From Bacteroidales bacterium (GTDB lineage: Bacteria > Bacteroidota > Bacteroidia > Bacteroidales > JAADGE01): DNA of 13,936 nucleotides. Under the pieces are notes generated by a model, which saw nothing but the letters and a program-made list of their open reading frames with translations, was not told the DNA's origin and did no database searches. A program made the translations under genes and the position numbers. Location: the NCBI GenBank assembly GCA_029934265.1, contig JAOZMN010000040.1, positions 1-13,936 of the forward strand, given 5' to 3'. Shown one piece after another: positions 1 through 7,310 of the stretch (positions are counted from its first letter, which is position 1; each line of letters begins with the position of its first letter).

Positions 1-1378
1 AGAAAATTTAAAGAATGATAAGGAACTTAAAAATGCCGGAATTTCATTTTTTGCAGTAGATGTAAATACCGGTGAAACTATTGGAGAAATAAATAAAGAT
101 TTGGCACTTGCTCCGGCATCGACACAAAAAATAATTACTACGGCAACAGCTTTGGAAATTCTCGGGAAAAATTTTCGTTTTGAAACAACACTGTTATACT
201 CTGGAAAAATTGACACTGTTACACATACGCTTAATGGAAATATAATTATAAAGGGTGGGGGAGACCCTACTTTAAATTCGAGATATTTTGCCGATAAAAA
301 CATTGTAGAACAGTGGATTAAACAAATTGAAAAGAAAGGAATAAAGAAAATTAACGGTTATATTATAGGTGATGCAAGGATATATTCACAAGATATTGTA
401 CCGCCGACTTGGTCGTGGGAAGATATGGGGAATTATTTTGCTGCCGGAGCTTGCGGGCTGTCTTTTAATGATAATATGTATGAACTTTATTTTAAAACCG
501 GAGCAAAGGACAGTTTGACTCAAATTATTGATATGAAACCGCTTATAAAGGAAATGACTTTCGATAATCAAGTTGTGGCGGCAAATATAAAATCGGACTT
601 ATCGTATATTTTCGGAGCACCTTATGAATATCACAAATATATTCGGGGAAAACTTCCGGCAAATAAAGAAAAATATAAAGTAAAAGGCTCTATGCCCGAC
701 CCTGCATATTATACGGCAAATTTGCTCTATGAAAAACTTTCAGAAAAAGGAATTACAACAAGTAAAAAAGCAACTACTTATCGAAAAAATAAAAAATTGG
801 AAAAATCAGATACTATTAAAAATATCAAAATTTACAGTTCGAAATCTCCTTATTTAGCTGAAATTATTAAACAAACAAATCATAGAAGTATAAATATTTA
901 TGCGGAACATTTGTTGAATCATATTGGTTATAAGAAAATTAAGAATGGAGAAACAAATCCTGCATCGAATTATGTACAATCGTTTTGGGGGATAAGAGGT
1001 ATGGACAATAAAAGTTTTTCGATGAATGACGGAAGTGGTTTATCTCGTTATAATACTGTAACGACAAAGCAAATGGTTTTCATTCTTAAATACATGAAAA
1101 TAAAAAGTAAAAATTTTGAAACTTTTTATAACTCGCTTCCTGTTGCCGGAAAATCAGGAACAATACGTTCTATGTGTAAAAATACTAATGCTCAAAATAA
1201 TTTGAGAGCAAAAAGTGGTTCGATAAGAGATGTCAGGGCTTATGCGGGATATGTAGAAACAATTTCAGGTAGAGAGCTTGCTTTTTCTGTTATAATAAAT
1301 AATTATAATTGCAGTTCGTACCAGTCGAGAAAAAAACTTGAAAAAGTTTTAATTGCTTTGGCAGATTATAATTTGTAA
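1..1378 (+). CDS. dacB: D-alanyl-D-alanine carboxypeptidase/endopeptidase, PBP4 (S13) family, 5'-truncated by window edge
   Basis: This is the 3' part of a serine DD-peptidase that trims or cleaves peptidoglycan stem-peptide cross-links in the periplasm. The frame is open from base 2 to the TAA at 1376-1378, so signal peptide and true start lie left of the window; the TTG at 101 is only an internal Leu codon. All three penicillin-binding motifs are visible: SxxK as STQK with the nucleophile Ser at 119-121, SxN as SIN at 887-895, and the KTG-type triad as KSG at 1211-1219. The family-typical DGSGLSRYN stretch lies at about 1028-1054. About 140 residues separate STQK from the following conserved block, consistent with the PBP4 insertion domain. 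The gene converges on a Nudix gene with only 3 bases between stop codons. Family assignment is firm; the balance between carboxypeptidase and endopeptidase activity cannot be read from sequence. Confidence 0.93.
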   Translation, partial: ENLKNDKELKNAGISFFAVDVNTGETIGEINKDLALAPASTQKIITTATALEILGKNFRFETTLLYSGKIDTVTHTLNGNIIIKGGGDPTLNSRYFADKNIVEQWIKQIEKKGIKKINGYIIGDARIYSQDIVPPTWSWEDMGNYFAAGACGLSFNDNMYELYFKTGAKDSLTQIIDMKPLIKEMTFDNQVVAANIKSDLSYIFGAPYEYHKYIRGKLPANKEKYKVKGSMPDPAYYTANLLYEKLSEKGITTSKKATTYRKNKKLEKSDTIKNIKIYSSKSPYLAEIIKQTNHRSINIYAEHLLNHIGYKKIKNGETNPASNYVQSFWGIRGMDNKSFSMNDGSGLSRYNTVTTKQMVFILKYMKIKSKNFETFYNSLPVAGKSGTIRSMCKNTNAQNNLRAKSGSIRDVRAYAGYVETISGRELAFSVIINNYNCSSYQSRKKLEKVLIALADYNL

Positions 1379-1398
1379 AAATTATTTCAATACAAATT
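1370..1398. terminator. Weak AT-rich inverted repeat spanning two convergent stop codons
   Basis: AATTTGTA at 1370-1377 pairs perfectly with TACAAATT at 1391-1398 around a 13-base loop. It covers the TAA of dacB and the TAA of the Nudix gene. The position suits a bidirectional terminator, but the stem is only 8 AT-rich pairs, so chance is possible. Confidence 0.3.
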
Positions 1399-1996
1399 TT
1401 AACTCATTTAATATCATTGCCGTAGCTCCCCATATTTCAGTTTCGTTGAAAATAAAAAACGGAGCATTGAAAGTTTTATTTCTTACATTTACTTGTCTTG
1501 TTATGGTCTTTACGGTTTTAAATTCCTGAATATCAATAAAAAAAAGTTTGGCAACTTCGGATTCATTTAGAATAAACTTAGGCAAATAGTCAATATATCC
1601 GATAATTGTATTTACTTCAAAATTACTTACCGGAATATAAAGTGGACTTAATTTCCCTATAACTTTTATGGTTTCTCGTTGGATACCGATTTCTTCTTCC
1701 GTTTCTCGCAAAGCTGTTTGGATAATATCTTTATCGTATTTTTCAGCTTTCCCGCCCGGCAGACTGACTTGTCCTGAATGAATGCCGGGATAAATTGTTT
1801 TTTGGATAAAAGGAATTAAAATTTTGTCATCTTTTTGAAAAAGTAAGATAAGAACGGCACTTTTTACCTGTTCATCTTTCTCTTCCGATTTAAAAGCATA
1901 ACGACCTTCCGGAGCAAGTTCTTTGTGAGCTTCTTCGCCGGGTAAAATTCCGGATAACCGGTTTTGAAGTTTTTTTGTGAAATTTTCTATTGTCAT
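1382..1996 (-). CDS. Nudix hydrolase, CoA pyrophosphatase (NudL-like) type
   Basis: This 204-residue protein is predicted to hydrolyse the diphosphate of coenzyme A or its derivatives to 3',5'-ADP and phosphopantetheine, in the cytoplasm. The Nudix box runs from about residue 81 (GGK) to RETEEEIGI at 97-105, with the metal-binding glutamates E98, E101 and E102 present. Just before it, GIHSGQVSLPGG (71-82) is the CoA-Nudix signature of this subfamily, which separates it from MutT or ADP-ribose enzymes. Length matches the family. The ATG at 1996 gives a plausible N-terminus; no Shine-Dalgarno is seen, as is usual in Bacteroidota. It is the last minus-strand gene of the series, 150 bases after the permease stop, and may be transcribed separately. 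Substrate specificity rests on the motif only. Confidence 0.88.
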   Translation of the reverse strand: MTIENFTKKLQNRLSGILPGEEAHKELAPEGRYAFKSEEKDEQVKSAVLILLFQKDDKILIPFIQKTIYPGIHSGQVSLPGGKAEKYDKDIIQTALRETEEEIGIQRETIKVIGKLSPLYIPVSNFEVNTIIGYIDYLPKFILNESEVAKLFFIDIQEFKTVKTITRQVNVRNKTFNAPFFIFNETEIWGATAMILNELKFVLK

Positions 1997-2011
1997 CTGT
2001 TCATATTATAA

Positions 2012-2044
2012 AATAAGGTCTTCGACATTTTTAATGGGGCAAAG
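2012..2044 (+). repeat. Copy A of a short dispersed GGTC/GACC repeat
   Basis: This 33-base stretch matches 6542-6574 read on the opposite strand at 29 of 33 positions. Shared blocks are AATAAGGTCTTCGAC, TTTAATGG and CAAAG. In this copy the hairpin is broken, because GGTC faces GACA. It lies in the 150-base gap between the permease stop and the Nudix start. I see no clear promoter or other gene in the rest of that gap. Confidence 0.6.
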
Positions 2045-2146
2045 TTGTGTCCGTCAAACCTTAATAGTTAAGCTACTACATGAAAGTTGATGTAAAAAAA
2101 CTTTTATATTACTACTTATAGGGTGTACTGCATACGCCATTTTTGT

Positions 2147-3403
2147 CTATTCGAATCTTAGAGCTTTTACCGGTTCTATTCTTGAAATAAGCATTGCCGG
2201 TAGTGTAAGCGAAAGTATTGCAATAATTAAAGTTCCTATATTAAGCATTGCAAAATATCGAAAATTTATACTTACCGGAACAGCATTTACATAATATACC
2301 GTTGAGTCTAATACTGCTATTCCGGTATAATGTTGCAAAGTTATTAGTGAAAAAGCTAATAAATTTCCCCAAAAAAGACCTTTAAAAACAAGGTAGCTTC
2401 CATTGTAAAGAAATATTTTTTTTATTGAAGCATTTGTAGCTCCGATAGATTTCAATATTCCTATCATATATGTTTTTTCAAGAATTATTATCAGCAGTCC
2501 TGCTATCATGTTGAAAATAGAGACAATAAGCATGATAGAAAGTATTACCCATACATTCATGTCAGTGATTTCAAGCCACTTAAAAATATGAGAATAATTA
2601 TCTATATAATTTGTTACTTTTAAAAGCGAACCGTCTTCTGAAATAATTAAACCTACTTTCCCGACAACTATATCGGTCATTTTATTAATATCTTTAAAAT
2701 CGTCGATAGTTATTTCAAAGCCTGTAATAAGTTCGTAGTTTTTTGAGCCGAATAATTTTTGAATGTGTTTTATATCGCAAAAAGCAAATAAATTATCAAA
2801 TTCCTCGAACCCTGTGTCGTAAATTCCTGTTATTGTAAATTTCCGTACTCGCACAGGCTCTTGAATAAAATAACAAATCAGATTATCGTTAAGTTTTAAC
2901 TTTAAAAGCGAAGCAAGTGTTTTTGAAATTAGTATTTCATTAGAAGTTGTATCTTTATTTAAAGATAGAATTTTTCCTTCGGACATATTTTTACGGATAA
3001 AATCCCAGTCGTAGTCAGTGTCTACGCCTTTAAATATTATTCCTTGAAGTTCTTGGTCGGATTTAATAATTGCCGGTTTTTCGGCATAGATTTGTATGTG
3101 TTTTATTCCGGGAATTTTTTCTATATCCGGATAAAAACTTTGATTTTTATTTATAGGGCTTGCTTCAAAGGTAAGGTTTGCATCTCTGTTTTTTATGGTA
3201 ATATGTGATGCAACTCCGATTGCTTTTTCGTGCACAACGTCTTTAAAACCAATGACTACCGAAACTGTAATAATCATTACGGCAACACCAAGGGCAACAG
3301 CTCCGACTGCGATTTTAAGAACCGAGCCGGAGATATTTTGCTTGTTTTCTTTGGCAAGACTTATTTTTTTTGCTATGTATAATTCGTAGTTGATTTTAAT
3401 AAT
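2147..3403 (-). CDS. ABC transporter permease, FtsX/LolE-MacB type, probable non-canonical start
   Basis: This is an inner-membrane permease of the LolC/LolE-FtsX superfamily, which works with an ABC ATPase, typically on lipoproteins or other envelope substrates; no ATPase is in the window. From the first ATG (3277) there are 376 residues: a large periplasmic MacB-like domain, then three hydrophobic segments typical of FtsX (WVILSIMLIVSIF, the GSYLVFKGLFW region, and the FAMLNIGTLIIAIL region). The first transmembrane helix, expected at the N-terminus, lies mostly upstream of that ATG. The same frame continues for 42 more codons to 3403, reading NYELYIAKKI early on and VLKIAVGAVALGVAV just before the ATG, as relatives do. 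None of these codons is ATG, GTG or TTG. An in-frame TAA (3404-3406) precedes two ATT codons (3401-3403 and 3398-3400). I therefore extend the gene to 3403 with ATT as tentative start. A sequence error or a disabled gene remains possible. Confidence 0.85.
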   Translation of the reverse strand: MIKINYELYIAKKISLAKENKQNISGSVLKIAVGAVALGVAVMIITVSVVIGFKDVVHEKAIGVASHITIKNRDANLTFEASPINKNQSFYPDIEKIPGIKHIQIYAEKPAIIKSDQELQGIIFKGVDTDYDWDFIRKNMSEGKILSLNKDTTSNEILISKTLASLLKLKLNDNLICYFIQEPVRVRKFTITGIYDTGFEEFDNLFAFCDIKHIQKLFGSKNYELITGFEITIDDFKDINKMTDIVVGKVGLIISEDGSLLKVTNYIDNYSHIFKWLEITDMNVWVILSIMLIVSIFNMIAGLLIIILEKTYMIGILKSIGATNASIKKIFLYNGSYLVFKGLFWGNLLAFSLITLQHYTGIAVLDSTVYYVNAVPVSINFRYFAMLNIGTLIIAILSLTLPAMLISRIEPVKALRFE

Positions 3404-3433
3404 TTAGATTGTTAAAATAAAAGAGTTTGTCAT
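3404..3433 (-). other. Possible 9-codon leader ORF overlapping the VWA stop codon
   Basis: On the minus strand the TGA of the VWA gene (3432-3430) overlaps an ATG (3433-3431) as ATGA, a classical translational-coupling arrangement. That ATG opens the short peptide MTNSFILTI and ends at TAA (3406-3404), immediately next to the first codon of the permease frame and in phase with it. It may be a coupling leader, the remnant of the real permease start, or chance. Confidence 0.35.
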
Positions 3434-4566
3434 GGCGAGGAACTTTTATTAATCAGTAAAAATTTTCCCTTTTCAATTTTAAAAGTTTCATCTCCGATAC
3501 TTATAGTTGCACCTTCTGTGAGTTTCATTAAATTTATAATATCTTCTTCTATTGTGTGTATGCTGCCTTTACTTTCAAGTACTAAGTCAAGATATTCCGT
3601 ATTTATTTTAGAAACTGTCCCGCAAAGAATTACTTTTACCGGTTTTTTTAGTTTTTTAATCAATTCATAATCTCGCATTTTTGAATAATTATCTGCAATT
3701 AAGATAATATTTTTTTTATCGGGATATTTTTTAATGGCAAATAATAAAGCTTCAATATCATTTTCATCAGCATCTCCTCCGTCGCCCCCTTCTACTGTTT
3801 TTACAATAACATTTATTAAGCTGTCAATGTCATTAGTATTTGTACAATAAATACCTCCGGTACTACCGATTTTCTTTTTTACAGTAGGAGTTTTATTTCC
3901 GTCATTGAAGAAAACAAAAGCAGAGTTTTTGTGTTTTTTCATATTCAAGTGATGCCAAAGCATAACCTCACCTATATATGGAGACATACTTCCTGTCATA
4001 TCACAAACGATTAATAAATTGTCCCACTTGTTTCTGTTGAAAACTTTTAAAATACTTGAATCTTTTAGTACACTTTTTCCGCTTATTATATCTTCGAAAT
4101 ATTTTTTTTCAGTAACAGCGGACCAAAGGGGTGTTTTTCTGTAAGTTATTACAAATCCATGAAAATAATTGTAAATACTATTTCTGTCGGCTCCGGTTTG
4201 CTCTACAAATTCCCATTTTATTTTTGAATCGTAAAATAATTCGCTTGCTTTCATATAAAGCGAAAGCAGTCGTTTTTTATTGAGACTGCTCATGTCGGCA
4301 TCTTTGGGATATTTAGTATATACTAATTGAATTTTATCTATTGTTTTACCTTTTATTTTTCGTAATTCTTTTCCATTAGTGATAAAATATGAACCACAGT
4401 TCATTCTAAGAAAAATTTGTTTTTCTTTACTTTTAAAGGGTTTGTATTTTGCTGTTCTTACTGTATCAACTTTAATATCTAAATCTATTTTTACTTGTGT
4501 ATATGATATAGGAATAAATATTGTGAATATTAATACTGTTACAATAATTTTTTTTAAATGTGTCAT
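3430..4566 (-). CDS. Exported von Willebrand factor A-like domain protein of unknown role
   Basis: This 378-residue protein begins with a signal peptide: MTHLKK, then a hydrophobic stretch to about residue 20, then a likely cleavage near SYTQ. Residues 183-320 look like a VWA fold. A hydrophobic strand LLIVCDM leads into DMTGSMS (D189, T191, S193), a variant of the DxSxS metal-ion-dependent adhesion site. VEGGDGGDADEND at 258-270 could supply the MIDAS threonine-loop equivalent with acidic residues, and a second strand IILIADN ends in Asp292. The N-terminal 180 residues match nothing I recognise. The stop overlaps an ATG of the next minus-strand reading frame, suggesting coupling to the permease. 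The start at 4566 is supported by the signal peptide directly after it. A role in periplasmic protein binding is a guess; no function is assigned. Confidence 0.8.
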   Translation of the reverse strand: MTHLKKIIVTVLIFTIFIPISYTQVKIDLDIKVDTVRTAKYKPFKSKEKQIFLRMNCGSYFITNGKELRKIKGKTIDKIQLVYTKYPKDADMSSLNKKRLLSLYMKASELFYDSKIKWEFVEQTGADRNSIYNYFHGFVITYRKTPLWSAVTEKKYFEDIISGKSVLKDSSILKVFNRNKWDNLLIVCDMTGSMSPYIGEVMLWHHLNMKKHKNSAFVFFNDGNKTPTVKKKIGSTGGIYCTNTNDIDSLINVIVKTVEGGDGGDADENDIEALLFAIKKYPDKKNIILIADNYSKMRDYELIKKLKKPVKVILCGTVSKINTEYLDLVLESKGSIHTIEEDIINLMKLTEGATISIGDETFKIEKGKFLLINKSSSP

Positions 4567-4581
4567 GAGTTCGGTATAAAA

Positions 4582-4663
4582 AGACCCTTAGGGTTTGATT
4601 TAACAAAATTTAACAAATCGAAACAATTGAGTTACAGCCTTTTAATTAAAACCCTAAGGGTCT
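4582..4663. repeat. Perfect 15-bp inverted repeat built from two CCCTWAGGG motifs
   Basis: AGACCCTTAGGGTTT at 4582-4596 is the exact reverse complement of 4649-4663, with a 52-base loop. Each arm is also internally palindromic (ACCCTTAGGGT, ACCCTAAGGGT) and both continue with TGATT on the plus strand, so they also align as direct repeats. Read on the minus strand, the long stem ends in a run of five T about 11 bases before the VWA ATG. This would suit a terminator for the aminotransferase transcript or an attenuator for the VWA gene. Inside the loop TTTAACAAA occurs twice in tandem (4599-4607, 4609-4617). Confidence 0.6.
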
Positions 4664-4693
4664 GATTGTGAAAAAATATACTTTTTAAACTCA

Positions 4694-5884
4694 TTAATGC
4701 TTATAAACTTTAAGAGCCTCTTCTATAATTTTGACGGATTTTTTAAGTTTTTCTTTTTCGAGGACGTAAGCAATTCTGACTTCGTTTTTACCTGCACCTT
4801 TTGTTGAATAAAAACCACCCGCAGGAGCAAGCATTACAGTTGCATTTTTATAACTGAACTCTTCTAAAAGCCATATACAAAAATGTTCGGCATCTTCGAT
4901 AGGAAGTCGGAGTATCGAGTAAAAAGCACCTTTTGGCATCGGAGCATATATGTCTTTTATTTTGTTGAGTGCGTTAATTACATAATTACGCCTTTCTATA
5001 TATTCCGAATAAACTTCATCGAAATATTCTTTGCCTGCTTTTAATGATTCTTGTCCGACAACTTGTCCTAAAAACGGAGGACTTAATCGTGCTTGTGCAT
5101 ATTTGAGAGCCGTATTTATAATGTCTTTATTCCTTGTAACCAATGCACCTATCCTTACTCCACATTCGCTGTAGCGTTTAGATACAGAGTCGAATAAGAC
5201 TATGTTGTCATCAACACCTTCAAGTTCCATTGCTGAATAGTGAGTTTGTCCGTCGTAGCAAAATTCTCTGTAAACTTCGTCTGAAAACAAATATAAATTG
5301 TGTTTGGTAATAAGTTCTTTTAGTTTTATTATTTCTTCTTTAGAATATAAATATCCTGTCGGGTTATTTGGGTTGCAAACAAGTATTGCCTTGGTTTTGG
5401 CAGTAATTAATTTTTCAAAATCTTCAATAGGAGGTAGAGCAAAGTCATTTTCAATATATGAAGTTACCGGAATTATTTTTACTCCGGCTTGATTTGCAAA
5501 TCCGTTGTAATTTGTATAGAAAGGTTCCGGAATTATTACTTCGTCATCAGGGTTCATTGTTGCCAAAAAAGCAAAAATAATAGCTTCAGAGCCTCCTGTG
5601 GTAATTAAAATATCTTCGTAAGATACATTAATGTTTATTGATTTGTAATATTTTGCAAGTCCTTTCCTGTATTCTTGCAAACCGGCGGAATGAGAATATT
5701 CGATGGTTTTAATATTCAAATTTTTCAGAGCTTTTAAGCCTACTTCCGGAGTTTTTATGTCCGGCTGACCTATATTAAGATGAAATACTTCCAGTCCTTT
5801 TTTCTTTGCCGCTTCGGCATAAGGAACTAATTTTCGTATCGGTGAAGCCGGCATTGAGCTTCCTCTTTCTGATAATTTAAGCAT
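4694..5884 (-). CDS. Pyridoxal-phosphate-dependent class I/II aminotransferase (aspartate aminotransferase-like)
   Basis: This 396-residue cytoplasmic enzyme transfers amino groups between an amino acid, probably aspartate or an aromatic/branched one, and a 2-oxo acid. The fold-type I signatures are all present: NPNNPTG at 171-177, SDEVYREF at 201-208 with the cofactor-ring Asp202 and Tyr205, and SVSKRYSECGVRIG at 233-246 holding the Schiff-base lysine Lys236 and phosphate-binding Arg244. Arg370 in NEVRIAY is placed like the substrate-carboxylate arginine. Length is normal and the protein starts MLKLSERGSSMPASPIRKL, as relatives do, so the ATG at 5884 is well supported. A TAnnTTTG-like motif at 5935-5942 could be its own promoter. 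Substrate cannot be decided from sequence; subgroup Ib aspartate aminotransferase is my best guess. Confidence 0.92.
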   Translation of the reverse strand: MLKLSERGSSMPASPIRKLVPYAEAAKKKGLEVFHLNIGQPDIKTPEVGLKALKNLNIKTIEYSHSAGLQEYRKGLAKYYKSININVSYEDILITTGGSEAIIFAFLATMNPDDEVIIPEPFYTNYNGFANQAGVKIIPVTSYIENDFALPPIEDFEKLITAKTKAILVCNPNNPTGYLYSKEEIIKLKELITKHNLYLFSDEVYREFCYDGQTHYSAMELEGVDDNIVLFDSVSKRYSECGVRIGALVTRNKDIINTALKYAQARLSPPFLGQVVGQESLKAGKEYFDEVYSEYIERRNYVINALNKIKDIYAPMPKGAFYSILRLPIEDAEHFCIWLLEEFSYKNATVMLAPAGGFYSTKGAGKNEVRIAYVLEKEKLKKSVKIIEEALKVYKH

Positions 5885-5897
5885 AAATATTAATTTT

Positions 5898-5916
5898 AAG
5901 GTCGATAGACCCGGTT
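5898..5916. repeat. Copy D (divergent) of the GGTC/GACC hairpin in the aminotransferase leader
   Basis: GGTC-GATA-GACC at 5900-5911 forms a small hairpin followed by CGGTT, resembling the repeat found at 2012, 6542 and 7496 but with a different loop. It lies between the rnpA stop and the aminotransferase ATG, in the likely 5' untranslated region of the latter. Confidence 0.4.
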
Positions 5917-5934
5917 ATTAATTATAAAACGCAT

Positions 5935-5942
5935 CAAATTTA
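5935..5942 (-). promoter_or_regulatory. Bacteroidota-type -7 motif TAAATTTG, candidate aminotransferase promoter
   Basis: On the minus strand this reads TAAATTTG, fitting the TAnnTTTG -7 consensus of Bacteroidota. It lies 13 bases past the rnpA stop and about 50 bases before the aminotransferase ATG. No convincing TTG -33 element is seen, so this is tentative. Confidence 0.35.
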
Positions 5943-5954
5943 GAAAAAGAAATT

Positions 5955-6317
5955 TTAAAACTTATTGAAATTAGATATTTTTTCAAGACAATTTTTCATG
6001 TCTTCATTTACTTGGGAAAATAAAGGCAATTTTCTTGAAATAAAAATAAACATAATATCATATTTTTCTTCACTATTAAGTAATTGTTTATTAAGACGAT
6101 AGGCTTCTTTAATTAATCTTTTAATTCTATTTCTTTTAACGGCACTTTTAAAGTTTTTCTTGGCAACACTTGCCGATATTCTTGTGTAATTTTTATTATT
6201 GGGAATAGCTGCAATTTTGAGTGTTCCCGAAAAAAAATATTTTCCGCTTGTAAATAAACGAGAAATATCTTTTTTCTTTTTTAAATGTTCGTATTTAGAT
6301 AAACCAAATTTTTTCAT
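5955..6317 (-). CDS. rnpA: Ribonuclease P protein component
   Basis: This is the small basic protein subunit that binds the RNase P RNA and aids 5' maturation of tRNA precursors. With a start at 6317 it has 120 residues, the usual size, and begins MKKFGLSKYEHLKKKKDI, as relatives do. The central signature AVKRNRIKRLIKEAYR (RNR motif) is intact and the protein is rich in Lys and Arg. The frame stays open to another ATG at 6347, but those 10 extra residues are encoded by a palindromic repeat end and its target duplication, so I reject that start. Upstream, 252 bases away, is hemD; Bacteroidota often carry hemD and rnpA side by side, and here the element at 6343-6465 has been inserted between them. 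Identification is firm. Confidence 0.93.
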   Translation of the reverse strand: MKKFGLSKYEHLKKKKDISRLFTSGKYFFSGTLKIAAIPNNKNYTRISASVAKKNFKSAVKRNRIKRLIKEAYRLNKQLLNSEEKYDIMFIFISRKLPLFSQVNEDMKNCLEKISNFNKF

Positions 6318-6334
6318 TAATATTATTATGGTAG

Positions 6335-6474
6335 CATATTTTGGCATGTTTCATAAGTGCAAATTTCTGCGTTATTTTGAAAGTTTTAAAATCCTCATTT
6401 ACAGCCGGTAAACTCCGGTTTTAAAATTTCAAAATGCCTTAAACTTTACACTTCTGAAACATGCCCATATTTTG
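6335..6474. mobile_element. MITE-like palindromic element (6343-6465) with 8-bp target duplication
   Basis: The 123-bp element begins GGCATGTTTCATAAGTG (6343-6359) and ends CACTTCTGAAACATGCC (6449-6465), inverted repeats with 1 mismatch in 17. It is flanked by the direct repeat CATATTTT at 6335-6342 and 6466-6473. The interior is also nearly palindromic: TTTTGAAAGTTTTAAAA (6375-6391) faces TTTTAAAATTTCAAAA (6419-6434), and TTTAC-AGCCG-GTAAA (6398-6412) forms the tip. There is no coding capacity, so it would need a transposase in trans. It lies in the 252-base gap between hemD and rnpA, ending 25 bases before the rnpA ATG. Confidence 0.75.
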
Positions 6475-6541
6475 TTGAGTAAAAATATTTTCGGAATTAA
6501 AATTTATATAAAATATGATAATTAGATTTTTATATATCAGG

Positions 6542-6574
6542 CTTTGTTCCATTAAACAGGTCGAAGACCTTATT
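6542..6574 (-). repeat. Copy B of the GGTC/GACC hairpin repeat, overlapping the hemD stop
   Basis: On the minus strand this contains TAAGGTCTTCGACCTGTTT: the TAA is the hemD stop codon (6572-6570) and the stem AGGTC-TTC-GACCT follows at once. It is 29/33 identical to 2012-2044 in reverse orientation and shares 18 consecutive bases with 7496-7517. A short T run after the stem suggests terminator function, but it is weak. Confidence 0.6.
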
Positions 6575-7310
6575 TGTTTTCTTTTATGAATTTATCCAGA
6601 GCCATAGTCATCGATGGAGTTTCCTTTGTGGGAACTTTAATATTTACTTTCAGACCGGCTTTCTCGGCAGCTTTGGCGGTTGCTGTCCCAAAAGTTGCTA
6701 TTTTAGTACCGTTTTGAATAAAATCCGGAAAATTATCGAATAAAGAAGCAATACTTACAGGACTGAAAAAAACCAGAATATCGTAGTTTACGTTTTTTAA
6801 ATCGGACAAATCATCGGAAACTATACGAAATAATATTGCTTTTGAATATTTTATTTTATTTTTAGTGAGCAAAGCAGGCAGTTCCGGCTTGTGAGATTCC
6901 GAAAGAGGGAGCAAAAATTTTTCTTTTTTGTGTTTGAGTGCTATTTCTATCAAATCATCGTATGTTCTTGCTCCGAAAAAGATTTTGCGTTTTCTGTAAA
7001 CTATATATTTTTGAAGATATAAAGCAACAGCTTCCGATGTACAGAAATATTTTAAATTTTCACGAATTTCCACCCTCATTTCTTTACAGATACGAAAAAA
7101 ATTATCGACAGAAGTTTTACTTGTAATTATTATGGCGGTATATTCGGCTATCGAAATTTTATCCTTTCTAAACTCTTTACTTTTAATAGGTTCTACTTTT
7201 ATAAAAGTTCTGAAATTTATTTTAAGTTTATGCTTTTCGGATAAATCGAAATACGGCGAACGATCGCTTTGTGGTTCCGGTTGCGAAACAAGAATTTTCT
7301 TTATACTCAC
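6570..7310 (-). CDS. hemD: Uroporphyrinogen-III synthase
   Basis: This cytoplasmic enzyme closes and inverts ring D of hydroxymethylbilane to give uroporphyrinogen III, the shared precursor of heme, siroheme and cobalamin. The 246-residue protein has the Bacteroidota form of the family: an opening KKILVSQPEPQSDRSPYFDL, then TAIIITSKTSVDNFFRIC, YFCTSEAVALYLQKYIVYRK, and near the end ILVFFSPVSIASL and KIATFGTATAKAAEKAG, the two-domain HemD pattern. The start is GTG at 7310-7308; no ATG lies upstream before the in-frame stop, and the KKILVSQP beginning is typical. It is 205 bases downstream of the DUF4271 gene, a pairing common in this phylum. Other heme genes are not in the window. Confidence 0.92.
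   Translation of the reverse strand: MSIKKILVSQPEPQSDRSPYFDLSEKHKLKINFRTFIKVEPIKSKEFRKDKISIAEYTAIIITSKTSVDNFFRICKEMRVEIRENLKYFCTSEAVALYLQKYIVYRKRKIFFGARTYDDLIEIALKHKKEKFLLPLSESHKPELPALLTKNKIKYSKAILFRIVSDDLSDLKNVNYDILVFFSPVSIASLFDNFPDFIQNGTKIATFGTATAKAAEKAGLKVNIKVPTKETPSMTMALDKFIKENK

Noticed and set aside
101..103. TTG as start of the dacB gene
   Set aside because: The frame is open to the left edge, and coding sequence typical of the family precedes it; the SxxK motif only 18 bases later leaves no room for a signal peptide.
5885..5954. A yidD gene, often next to rnpA
   Set aside because: The gap after rnpA is only 70 bases and holds no suitable frame.
6318..6347. ATG at 6347 as the rnpA start
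   Set aside because: The ATG is part of the GGCATG terminal repeat of the inserted element and the next codons are target duplication; relatives start at MKKFGLSKYEH (6317).
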